Positions 43,845 to 54,034 of a stretch of 64,000 nt of DNA are shown here, in pieces. The stretch is from Oscheius sp. JU75. Its lineage: Eukaryota > Nematoda > Chromadorea > Rhabditida > Rhabditidae. Under the pieces are notes generated by a model. It saw only the letters and a program-made list of their open reading frames with translations. It did not search any database and was not told the DNA's origin. How positions within the stretch are numbered: position 1 is the first letter of the stretch; each line of letters begins with the position of its first letter. Both the position numbers and the translations under genes were made by a program. Where the stretch lies: assembly GCA_037178855.1 (NCBI GenBank), contig JASJZC010000001.1, positions 7,626,001-7,690,000 of the forward strand, given 5' to 3'.

Positions 43845-45732
43845 TTAAAACCGTGGCCGAGTGGCACGCTCATTCAAAATTTGAGCGATTTCGGCGATTC
43901 TCGATCTCAACTCGAGGTCGGCTTCTTGTTCTTCCAGAGCGTCCTCGAGAACCTCGTCCGGGACCACAACTAGCTCCGGCACGTCGTCTTCAAAGACAGG
44001 CTCACTTCTTCTCATTCGACCTGAAACAATCTCGTATTTCTTTCTAGCGTTGGAATGCGATCCGCTCTCGTCTCAATCATATGGTCTTTTTACCTTGGGG
44101 CGCAAACAAGAGCAATGAGGCGGAACGGGAGCCAGCTCATTAGTTGATTTCAGGTGTCAATGGGAATGGATAGGGGGATCTTTGAGTCCAATGGGGGGGG
44201 GGGGACTTTCAGTGTTTTCTTTACACCTCAATATTAAAAACTTGGTATTAGTACATAAAATTGTAGTTGAGAAAACAGAGCAGTGGTCAAAAAGTCGGTA
44301 ACCTATTTGTTTTCGTGGCCATTCCTGTTTAGCACGTGAACATTAAATACTCGGTCAAATTTTGGTTAAAGATTTTGCTTGGCTTTGGCTGAGTCCCGTC
44401 ACGAAAATAAATGGATCACAGTAGTAACTCTCTTATTAAGCAATCCTGCAACGCTCTCAGTGCCCCACTTTTTGAATGTTGAAATCTCTCGTATAGGTTC
44501 AAAGTGTAGCAGTATGCTCATGTTGATTTCCTGTACAAACTCCCCCTCGTCTGGATTACGGTAGCATCTAATTGGATTGATATTTATGGGTCTTCCAGAA
44601 GGGGCAGATTTTCTCACAAAAGGGATTGAATCCGATGAGAAGAAACAACTGCTGACTCATAGATCAATTTCCTTCTAATCTCCTCTCTCCCCCCCATACC
44701 TGGCATTATCTCGTCCGGGATTTCGATGATTTCATACTCTTCGGCGGGCTGTTCCGCCTCGTTGTATCTCTCGATTTCCGTCTGAACAATGTCCGCGAGA
44801 ACACGCAGCTGCGAATCTGAGAGCTCTGAAAATGAGACTAATAAGGCAGCAGATGGGGACTAGGCGAACCTGACAGTTCCTGCTTAATCTGCTCCTCCTC
44901 GTCCACCAATGGTGCCTCTTCTACGAGAATCTGAAACTTTTCTTTTGAAAACACGTCACTAAATCTCCGGGTCTCATCCCGTCCACATAACTCCCAAAAT
45001 AGTTTCATGTGTGGGCCCGAGGAGAGAAACATGTAGTCCCCTTCTGACTGCCAATAGGCTCTTTTCTTTGTCGGGCGTAATTACTGGCTCGGCAAGAGCC
45101 CCGACAATTAGACTACAAACCTGTCGTTTGGAACGTCTTCGGCCCTCGTCGATCCTCTGTGTTCGACTGTCTGAAGCCGCTGCTCGACGCACTGCCTTCT
45201 CCTGCTGGAATATCATCATCCGGATGACCTTAGTCCACCCACTACCTACGTGTGCACAATTTCCTCTCCAGGGGGGATTTCGAATCTAGTCGGGCGGAAG
45301 CTGGGACCAGGGGAATGCGACGGAAACATTGGATAAGAGATGCGTCATGCAACTTTTCGGATATGCATTGGGGATGGAGGAATCATGGTGTCATTTTGGG
45401 GAAGAACGTTGAAAAGTAACCGGTGGTATGAGCCAACTGTTCGTAGTTACCAATTCAGCGCTAACAAAGAGCTGCGGAGATCTCTTATGCAGGCGGAAAA
45501 ACTTCGGACTAGAGGGTTTGGAAGTTTAGTAGGGTAGAAGAAGAGGTACGGTATCCTCCTACTGCGAGTACAGACTAGTGGAATACGAGAGAAATCATGT
45601 AGTCAAGTGTATAGGTCAATGAGTCAGATGGAAGAGAAACTACAGTATGCTTGAACTTACAGTGGGAGCTGCTACCACGATGGCTGTGGAGACGAGAGCA
45701 ACGGCGACGAGGGCCTGGGCGAGAGCTGGCAT
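43845..45732 (-). CDS. Secreted acidic propeptide with C-terminal RPRF
   Basis: Five exons on the minus strand (45661-45732, 45121-45204, 44870-44930, 44700-44825, 43845-44020) join with consistent phases into 172 aa. Exon 1 encodes a clear signal peptide (MPALAQALVAVALVSTAIVV then AAPT). A basic segment follows with likely cleavage sites RRRSKRQ and later RMRRSEP. Between them lies an acidic, helical stretch (ELSDSQLRVLADIVQTEIER). After RMRR the last ~55 residues are acidic with Pro, then helical (ELRSRIAEIAQILNER) and end exactly in ATRPRF-stop. This Pro-acidic/helix/RPRF layout resembles the PP-fold of NPF/NPY peptides, but the Gly needed for amidation is missing. It is more likely a neuroendocrine propeptide than an enzyme; no family is assigned. 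The last intron holds a MITE and a G12 tract. Confidence 0.7.
44294..44427 (-). mobile_element. MITE-like element, copy B
   Basis: This is the reverse-oriented relative of 20239-20380, here inside an intron of the RPRF propeptide gene. Terminal inverted repeats are CTATTTGTTTTCGTGGC at the left and the complement of GTCACGAAAATAAATGG at the right (about 14 of 17 match). The interior GGTCAAATTTTGGTTAAAG and CTGTTTAGCACGTG match copy A in inverse orientation. Confidence 0.7.
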
Positions 45733-47056
45733 TCTCCGGAGCCTCGGGGTCTTCTGAACCGAGATGGAGCCGCGTCGCAGACCGCGACACGCCTACTTTG
45801 GAGGAGAGTGTGTGAGACGGCGAGAGCCATCGAGTACTTTTCAGAAGGGGGAAGGAGAAGAAGACCCCCGGCGCTGCTTGGCTTCTGCCACACAAAATAG
45901 ACTCTTTAAACTAATTGAACTCGTCCTGTGGGTCTTCTGCTTCATCCCATTCGCTCGATTGGAACTTCCTCGGATCTCATGACAAGCTATAGTCAGCCAT
46001 AGTGGTCGTAAATATTAATGGGCTCCGGAGGTCAAAAACAACCCCACAATTATGTCCTTACTCTCCGTTTTTCCTCAAAATGAACTAGGACATTTAGAAA
46101 ACAGGCAGCTGGCTCGGACTCAGTCAAATCAACTTGTTTTCTATAGCCGTTCCAAATGACCGAGGGTGCAATTAACCAGAGTGTAGTCGTCTCTCTTTCG
46201 ATGGGAGCATGGGCATATCTAGATATCTAGTGTGACAGGAAAAGGTCTGAATACTGTAGTTATTAGTGGGAATGAAGACATATCGATGGTCATAAGGTCT
46301 ACTCAGACAAAGAGATCACTGGTGGATCTACTTTCAAGTCAAAATGGGGCTGTTCTTCCACTTGACTGAGTATCCAGTTTACATGCTGAACGGGTCTCGT
46401 GGAGAACATCAACTTTCTACAAAAGCACCCTGTTCTTACTGAGCACATTATACGACTATAGATACCGTAGTACTTTCTGATTCAGTTAGGAGGCTGGACA
46501 TTCTGGAAAAGTGCCTTGACTACTGGTCCTCGTTGGCAGTCACTTGTTTCCTGGCTCTTGGCTGTGAAACAAGTTTATTTCCAAGTTTATCCCCAAACCT
46601 CGGTTTACGATCTCCAATCGAACATTCTTGGCACGGATTTAACAGATTTACTCCAGCTTACACGGAAAGGTCTTCCCCATCTCTCGAAACGACATCACTT
46701 TCCCACTCTAAATCAAGATTTTCACCTGCTATACTGCTGAAATGCGACCAGATTAGGCATTGACCAAATTACAAATGTTTATAGACTATACACACGTTCT
46801 CAGAATCAATAGCAGGGCAAAAACACGGCGACATATCACCCCTTGAATCAAACTAGTCCCATCCGACGCCCGGAAAGATTCAATTCGGCTCTTGAAACAA
46901 ATTAGCGCGCAGAAGCTGCCTCTGCCTCGAGCAAAGAGCAGCCAATCTCCATTTCAAGAGCGGGGAACAACGCCCGAGGGCCATTTGTATTTACACAGCT
47001 AGAAGATATTCGAATTTCAGAGAGAAAAATATGATGAATGTTTATAGCAGGAACGA
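45733..47056. other. Intergenic region
   Basis: This is the promoter side of the RPRF propeptide gene and the 3' flank of COPS7. Short frames on both strands look like chance. No repeat or RNA gene is recognised. Confidence 0.45.
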
Positions 47057-47928
47057 TTACTTCTTGCCGGGACGGTTCGGGAGAAGACCGCGTCGTTTGT
47101 TGCGCGGAGTCGTCTCGCTGGTCGAAGGTCCGATCTCATGCGAACGACTCATCATTTCCTCAATACCCTGAAAAGATAAACTTGGAAGTAAACTGAGTGG
47201 AAAAACAAACTTGACGGGCCTCTTGAACATCCTGCTGCATCCTGTTCCTGTATTCGACCTCGTCGTTCATCAGTTTGTTTTCCCTGAACAGTTATGATCA
47301 GTGCAAAATTGATAAGAGCCTACTTTTCAGCCTCCTTAAGAGCATCAAATTGAGTCTCGTGAGCATGTTTCAACCAGCTGTCAAGAACGAAGGCTAACTG
47401 GGGAACGACCTCGATGGGATTGGGAACATCACGCGAAGTCCAGTCGTCGATGAGGACGATACGTTTGCTCGAGTCGATGCGTCCCTTGACCATTCCGCTG
47501 TAGATGGCATCAATCACCACATCTTCCAGTTCACGCGTCGAGGTCAGTTTCAGCCTAGAACATATCTTCTTCGTCGGCTTCTAGAGAGTAAGAAACTTGC
47601 CTTTGGAGAAGTTCATCATAGGAAAGCCGACGACTTTGTGTGGCGTAGGTGATGAGAGAAAGTTGGCGCAGCTTGTGCAGCCAGGCCGCAGGAATTTCCG
47701 AATCCAGGTTCTCGACCGTACCATAGGCGAAGATCTGGGCCAGTTTGAAGAGGGATGGATTGCTCGAATGAAGGGCCTCAAATATACTGAAAGGAGAAAA
47801 AGCGGAAATACCTGAATCTCCGGAACATTGAGAAGGGCTGAAAAGTGAATAACCGTGGGACAGGTAAAAGCGTTTTCCAGGGTAGCCTGTGGGGCAGCCG
47901 ATGCCTCCATACACAGCTGGGTGGTCAT
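47057..47928 (-). CDS. csn-7 (COPS7): COP9 signalosome subunit 7
   Basis: About five exons on the minus strand, ATG 47928 to TAA 47057-47059. The PCI/winged-helix region matches CSN7: HFSALLNVPEIQALHSSNPS, KLAQIFAYGTVENL, LRQLSLITYATQSRRLSYDE, RELEDVVIDAIYSGMVKGRI and IDDWTSRDV. The C-terminus is a charged helix (LMNDEVEYRNRMQQDVQEAR) and a basic tail ending RGLLPNRPGKK. CSN7 is a structural subunit of the COP9 signalosome, which removes NEDD8 from cullins. The ATG lies 6 nt after CTTTTCCAG, a probable trans-splice acceptor, and SDHAF4 ends 113 bp upstream on the same strand. Confidence 0.88.
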
Positions 47929-48041
47929 TTCTTGTCTGGAAAAGGTATTGGGAACGTGAACAAAAAAGGGGAGGTACTAAACGCGATGAACATCGAAGCC
48001 AATTGAACGCAAAGAATAAAATCTATTTACTGCATCCTAAA

Positions 48042-48358
48042 TTAGAAGTCTGTAACACGTCCTTTCCGCTCCCAGTCTCCGAAACGCGTCGGTTCAGGCC
48101 CCGCCGGTCCGCCAACTTCTCCCGTATTCTGATTAATGCCGTCAGGATGTCGAGGCAGTGCCGGATCGCTGTACGGCTTCGGTTGATCTGGATCCTACAA
48201 AAATATGAATAATAATTAGCAAAAGTGACTCGAACCTGTCTGTCGATTATTCCTTTCGGCGTCTTCTCCTTCATGATCTCTTCCCGTGTCTTTCTTGGTG
48301 GCTTTGTATGTGATCGAATTGCCGTGACGAGCAGTCTTCGGATAGGAAGATAGCTCAT
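48042..48358 (-). CDS. SDHAF4: Succinate dehydrogenase assembly factor 4
   Basis: Two exons on the minus strand encode about 86 aa. The N-terminus ([19 protein letters not shown]) is basic and amphipathic, as expected for a mitochondrial presequence. The C-terminal signature [20 protein letters not shown] followed by [15 protein letters not shown] is the diagnostic SDHAF4 block. The protein binds the flavinylated SDHA subunit in the matrix and protects it before complex II assembly. The ATG directly abuts CTTCCAG, so a trans-splice acceptor decides this start over a longer in-frame one at 48394. It lies between PSMG4 (90 bp) and COPS7 (113 bp) on the same strand. Confidence 0.92.
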
Positions 48359-48448
48359 CTGGAAGGATTCTAGTAGAACACTGTCATTTTGCATAAAGAA
48401 TAAAATGGGACAACCAGTAAAATACAGGAAAAATGCCTAAAAATTACT

Positions 48449-48829
48449 TTATTGGATGGTGATGCTCTGAACTCTACCCGGGAGGGCAATCTTTTCCAGA
48501 TGGGGCTTGATTTCGGCGAAAAGTTCTTGCCAGAAACGCGGCTCGTCTTCTTCGAGGTCGGAAGATACAAAGACCTTCAAGATCTGTCTTGAGGAAAAGG
48601 ATACTAAACCAACTTGTTTATCCTGGAACATTTTGGCGACCATTGTGTTAAATCCCTTGATGCAGAGACTCTGGGGGCTTTCCAAAAGCAGTGTAGACGT
48701 CGGATAATGGCAGAGACTCAACGAAGAAATGCCACTTTTTCCAATCCAGACAAAAATACTGCCGTCGAGAGCCAGAATATAGCCTCGGAGATCCGTATTG
48801 CAAACTTTCACATCGAAATCTACCCGCAT
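48449..48829 (-). CDS. PSMG4: Proteasome assembly chaperone 4-like protein
   Basis: A single-exon frame of 126 aa on the minus strand, from ATG 48829 to TAA at 48449. The pattern LDGSIFVWIGKSGISSLSLC then a helix of the form TMVAKMFQDKQVGLVSFSS matches PSMG4/PAC4, where a strand LFLWVG and a helix before KQVFVSYNL are conserved. PAC3-PAC4 is a heterodimeric chaperone for assembly of the proteasome alpha ring. The start lies 3 nt after TTTTGTAG. It is the first gene of a tight three-gene minus-strand cluster with SDHAF4 and COPS7. The family is fast-evolving, so the assignment rests on few residues. Confidence 0.7.
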   Translation of the reverse strand: MRVDFDVKVCNTDLRGYILALDGSIFVWIGKSGISSLSLCHYPTSTLLLESPQSLCIKGFNTMVAKMFQDKQVGLVSFSSRQILKVFVSSDLEEDEPRFWQELFAEIKPHLEKIALPGRVQSITIQ

Positions 48830-49174
48830 TTTCTACAAAACCTCTTTACAATAACGTATCAAAAGGAACAGTAAGATCTAGAACCAACTGACGATAAAGA
48901 ATAGCCAGAAAATAAATAGCTTTATGCACCGACATTGATATAAAAATACACTTCGAAATCTTCGCTAGATAGATCACATGAACTCCTGTTAGAAAATAAA
49001 GACAGAACCTCAACCGAGCGTCTTGCTTAGAACTGTTGTTAGAACCGTATACTCTTCCCCTCTTTTTTAGATACATAGTCGCGACGGCTGGGACATAAAA
49101 AACATAGGGTATATCAAGACATTCTGTAGGGAAGCAAAATCAATAATACTGGAAGAGAGAGCAGGACAGTCAGC

Positions 49175-52019
49175 CTATTTCAGTCTCTTCTCGAGTTTGT
49201 CCTCGAAGAGCCACCGCTCATCGGATGCCAGCGCGAAGAAGCGCGTATTCCATTTCTCGCCATGCTCCAGACGCTCTTTCGCCTCGGCCCGTTGTCGCTG
49301 CTCGATCATCCGCTTGGCCGTCGTGGCCATTTGTATTCTGTTGCGGAGCAGGGCACAGGTTACATGGCGCCACAATCTTAATTTTGTTGCTAGAAAACCA
49401 AAAAAAAAGAGGAGCGAACCTTCGACTCTCGCGTTCTCCCTGCTGCATGACCGAGACACATTCCTTCTTGACCTCTCGTTCAGACTTCACATCGATGAAA
49501 ATGTATTCCTCGCCTACTTGCGGCTTCGCGTGCATGACGCCGTTCCATTCTCCTCGGATAGTTAGCAATGGCTTCTTCGCACCGTCTCTGAATTTTTTTT
49601 TATTTCGAGGAAGGCGATGGAATGGGCTCACTTGAAAATATTGCCATGGATCTTGTGCGGTCTTCCTCCGAAGAACGGCTTGGTGAGGAATTCGATATCG
49701 GCATAGTAGCCTGTCTTCTCGCAGGTAACCTTGACTTTTCCACCGAGCTCTACCCAAGGAGTACTCATGATGGAGCGTCCGTAGCCGCTGGGGAAGGTGA
49801 CAGTGTACTGCTCGTCGAAATCGTGCAGAATCACAGTTCCGGAGCCGATGTTGGCAACACCTAAGAGCTTGGTTTTCTGGACGAGAAGAAAAGGCCCTAC
49901 CAATGGAAAGACCCAGAAAGGAAGACTTTGTATAAATGTGAGCGTGAAAAGAGATCCTCTTGCCGGGATGTTCCGCGTAGAAGGCGGAGACTGGAGGATG
50001 ATGGCTCACCTATAGACATCCCATAAAAACAGAACAAAACAACAGACCAACCTGTTCGGCGACGAAGGTGAGCTGATTCTCGTCGGATCCGGGGAACGGT
50101 CCGGATTCCGTCTTCTTGCCAGAGAGCTCCATTCCGGGAACATTGTATCTACAGCGGAACGTCTCCCCGAGAATTGGATTGTACGGTTTCTTGGCCACAC
50201 CGCTCTTTCTGGCTGCGTAAAAGGCGTTCAGGTAGTATCGAACCACAGAGCTTAATAGCAGAAATATTAGTCAAAGCTGTGAAACCCTGAACAAAAATCG
50301 GCGAGAATCAAAATCAGGTGGCAGATTAACAGCCCAACTTGCTAACCGCTGTGCTATGGCGATTAAAACCTACATAAAGCGTTTCTCCGGCGAATCGAGA
50401 TCGACGGTGGCTACGAAGGCGTCCGGATGGGCAAAGAAGTCGGCATACATCTCCAGCAGTGATCGACGCTCCAAGATGAACGTGGGCAGAGTGACCTTGG
50501 TCAGATCCATTCCGACACTGACCTAATAGTTTCCTTTTGCACCAACGACTAGTTAAAGCAAGATACCTGACTGAGCAAGTGCATGAGAACACTTCCGTGT
50601 TCCTGCTGCACGTTGCCAATGTCGTGTTCCTCTGCATTGTCGTAAATTTCGTCAAAGTTTTCATCAGCATCGCCAAAGTCGAAGGCTTCCTCCTGGAAAA
50701 ATCTATTTTGGACGAAGAAGATTGATTTAGAACCATTTGCATTGCAAATTAATTAACGCGTGAAAGTAAATAAGAAGGGCCGAACTAATAGAAGCAAGAA
50801 CCGGTTTCTCCAGAGAACATCACGCTCATTACAAATATATTTCTTTCCACGAACAAACGACGTAAATAAGAGAACTGACCTCTTCAAAAGAGACGGCAAC
50901 TTGAGAAGAAACTGCCCCTGATGGACTCCCGCCCTCCTCTTGGACTGTATCCAGATCAATCAGCTCCTCGTCAGCGTCGTAGAATTCCTCATCATCACTT
51001 CTGAAACTGAATTTTTCAGACAAGTATGACACAACAATTGGTTGGATTAGAAACAGCAGAGAATGAGAGAAGCATAACAAATGCAAAGACTCACGAAGCA
51101 TATGAAATTGCTGCTCTGGGCGAAGGCATTTTGTGGTCTTCGGTGGCCTCTTTTAGCTGATTGGGAGAGAAATCCTGATGAGCAGTGTGGTAGGTCTGGG
51201 TGGGCGTTGTGGCATCTTCCTCCGTCTGGCTTCTCGGAGCTCCTGGCGGGATGTCTATCTTGTTTCGAGCCATCTGAAAAGGGTGAACAATTAGCAACTG
51301 CAGATCTCTTTCCACTCCTTTTGAGCTAAAAAGACTAACCTGGAGCAGAATAATAGCATGTTTAACAGTATCCAGCAGCGCATTGCTCGAGGTGATTAAG
51401 CCCTCCAGATTCTTCTGATCTTTCTCGTTTACTCGCTCCCGAAGTGATTCTAGTTCCTTCACCTGGAATTGAACGAATGTAGCCATATACAGCCCAGCCA
51501 AACCTGTGAAATAATGCTAGAAAGATGATGGTCGGCCTCGACGATCTTTGCCTTCAGATTGTCGACCGTCGCTTCCTTTGATTTGGTCTCTCGACGGAAT
51601 CCACTACACTGCTTGATAGTTGCCTCCAATGCACGTAGCCATTCGTTGCGTTCTTTCTCATCTCGTCCCTAATAATTAACATTTCGATGACAAAGACCAG
51701 AAAAAGAAGTTACCTGTAAGTGAAAGACTTTTCCCTCCGAGGTCAATGTGAAGAGACTGTTGTTCTCACCATCAATGCCAACAATGGCTCCTTTTAGTCG
51801 CATACAACCTAAGCAAAAACAAAATTTTAATAATAGAAGCCTCCAAACCTCTCTGCTGTCCTTTCTGCATTTTCTCTCTTGACGTATAGTAGACAAGAGC
51901 ATCTTCTTCAAGCTTGAACCAACGATATTGCCATCCGTTGACCTAAATTTGCACAGTTCGTCAAAGGGTACCAACATGTGACTTACCATATTGGTCCATT
52001 TTGATAAAGGACCCTCCAT
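49175..52019 (-). CDS. OSBPL9: Oxysterol-binding protein-related protein 9 (ORP9)
   Basis: About 13 exons on the minus strand from ATG 52019 to TAG 49175-49177. The PH domain at the N-terminus ([51 protein letters not shown]) is nearly diagnostic for ORP9. A coiled coil follows ([20 protein letters not shown]), then an acidic FFAT-like segment [11 protein letters not shown]. The lipid-binding domain has [36 protein letters not shown] and the family signature [18 protein letters not shown]9 sits at ER-Golgi contacts, binding Golgi PI4P by PH and VAP by FFAT, and exchanges PI4P for sterol or phosphatidylserine. The 5' UTR starts after a GATTTCCAG acceptor about 26 nt upstream. An intron at about 50247-50375 holds a tRNA-like sequence. 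It is divergent from reticulocalbin. Confidence 0.92.
50283..50362 (-). ncRNA. Degenerate tRNA-Asn-like sequence in ORP9 intron
   Basis: On the minus strand TAGCACAGCGGTTAGC matches a tRNA A box and GGCTGTTAATC has a GTT anticodon-loop layout like tRNA-Asn. The T-arm (TTTTGATTCTCG) departs from the B box, and several stem pairs are missing. AATCG near the start and CGATT near the end could still pair. It is more likely a pseudo-tRNA or tRNA-derived insertion than a functional gene. Confidence 0.35.
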
Positions 52020-52280
52020 GCTTACCCCGAGAGCGACGTGTAACCTGGAAATCAATTGACTGTAAACTGGGAAGGAAAAACAAGAACATAACAAGAAAAA
52101 AGATTCACAACAAGACGCGCGGATGATGTGTTTTGCTTGCGGATTTACGGCCGTGAGATTCGTGGCGTTTACGCTAAAATACGAGTGAGATCCGCATTCC
52201 CGATAAAAGCTAAGAGTTATTTCCATTTCAGTCTCAGTTTGTTACTTATCTTCGAAGTTAAAACTATTTGCCTTTTCAGA

Positions 52281-53383
52281 TGGTCGAATGGATCATTCTC
52301 ATCAGTCTATCTCTCTTTACTTCGATAGCAGGTGATCGGGAGAGAGTTGAGCATGGAGCTGGCAGAATAGCAAGGCACAATGACTTGTTAGACAAAAATG
52401 CTGACATTGAAGCTCTATTAGGTTACTTATTTGCTTGGAAAAGAGAAAGATTTATTTAAGGTTCGAGAAAAGACGCTGATAACTTCGAGGATCTACCCCC
52501 TGAGGAGGCAAAGAAGAGGCTGCGAGCCATAGCTCATGCTGCCGATACGAACAAGGACGGATTCATCGGTATATCAGAAACGGAGCAGCAGAAATGTCAG
52601 GTTTAGACCAGGACGAACTGCGCAAATGGGTCGAGCACTCAATTCGGTCCATCGATGATGAGGAAACGGACGAAAGAATGAAAGAGATGGACACAAACAA
52701 CGACGGGTTCATTTGCTGGGAAGAGTATTTGGAAGAGACCTTCTCAGAGCAGGACATCACAAAGTTGGATGCTGACGACAAAAAATCAATGGAAGAGGAC
52801 AAAAAATACTTTGAAGGTAAGTCGAAACACGAAGTTATCCATCTCTTACAGCCGCCGACCTCGACAAGGATGGTAAATTAAACAGAGAAGAATTGTCCGC
52901 CTTCATCGTTCCCGAGAACTTCGCCCATATGCACTCGACTATCATCGAAAATACCATGCTGGAAAAGGACGGTAATAAGGATGGTGCCATCGACATCAAC
53001 GAGTATTTGGGCGAAATAGCCGAGAATCCCACCAGTGAATGGCATTCTGTGGAAAAGAGCCGGTACTTTTGCTTATTTCAAGTATGAGAGGGGTTTTTCA
53101 GATTCATGGCCGAATTTGACAAGGACAGGGACGGTTTGTTGAAGGGAGAAGAGATTCGGAATTGGCTGATTCCTGACACCAAACAGATCTCAGAGAACGA
53201 GGCAAAGCATCTGATCGAGAAGGCTGACAAAGACATGGTTTAAAGGATCCTTTTTGCAAACTATCGTACTTTTAGGATGGAAAGTTGTCGATTGAGGAAA
53301 TCGTCGACGGCTACAAACACTTTACTGGATCTGAGATTACCAACTACGGGGAGACCCTCACACGTCAACACACAGAGCTTTAG
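52281..53383 (+). CDS. Reticulocalbin/calumenin family ER calcium-binding protein
   Basis: About five exons from ATG 52281 to TAG 53381-53383. A signal peptide (MVEWIILISLSLFTSIAG) starts the protein. At least six EF-hand loops are seen: DTNKDGFIG, DTNNDGFICWEE, DLDKDGKLNREE, DGNKDGAIDINE, DKDRDGLLKGEE and DKDMDGKLSIEE. The C-terminus is HTEL, a variant of the KDEL/HDEL retrieval signal, so the protein should reside in the secretory-pathway lumen. This is the CREC family (reticulocalbin 1/3, calumenin). The ATG directly follows CCTTTTCAG. The 5' side is 261 bp from the divergent ORP9 start. AATAAA lies at 53476-53481. Confidence 0.92.
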
Positions 53384-54034
53384 ACACATTCAACACTCAT
53401 AACTTGATTGGTGCTTTCTTTTGCAACTATTGAACAACATTGATCTTTTCTATCATGTCCATACAACACGTGACTAATAAATTTTTCTATTTTAAAATTA
53501 TAAATGTACCATTTGTTATACTTTTTCTCTGGTATGAGAGAAAAAAGTAGAAAGGAAAAGAAGAAAACTAGTCAAAGTGCGAGCACGAGAAACTAGTTCC
53601 AGCCCACGGCGTGTTACTCCCATGCAAAAGGCGTCGCCAACTTTTCTCGCGCCAATTTCCTATTTCGAGGGCGGGAATTTAAAATTAGTCCTCCAGCCTC
53701 TTCTTTTAGATTAATGTAGGGTATACGGTATTCTGTGCCAAAATCGGTTTAAACCACGATTTCTGTAGGATACTGTACTTAAGAAAACGAGTGGCATTTG
53801 CGCCTGGTTTGAAAAAGAGGCGACGCGCATAACAGACAGTGAGCCGGTTTGAAATCCCGCGCTCAAACGAGCATTGGTCCCGTCGTGAATTTTTTGTTAT
53901 CTGTACGCGGGGCTTGAAATTTTTTAGGCCAATTCTGAACAGGGCTCATGATTATTTTTGGTCTTCTGCTGCTTCTGCATTCTGCTTCTGCCTTGTTTCT
54001 ACGACAGACTAAACAACAAACTTGATTGCAGACG
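53384..54034. other. Intergenic region with GC-rich promoter-like motifs
   Basis: This precedes the CCHC protein gene. It contains TCTCGCGCCAATTTC and GGGCGGGAATTT (about 53646-53680) and AAATCCCGCGCTC (about 53852-53864), which resemble E2F-type sites. No gene is recognised. Confidence 0.4.

Noticed and set aside
49218-50009. A 263-codon open frame on the minus strand.
   Set aside because: It is a shifted frame across several ORP9 exons and introns; the real ORP9 frames carry the family motifs.
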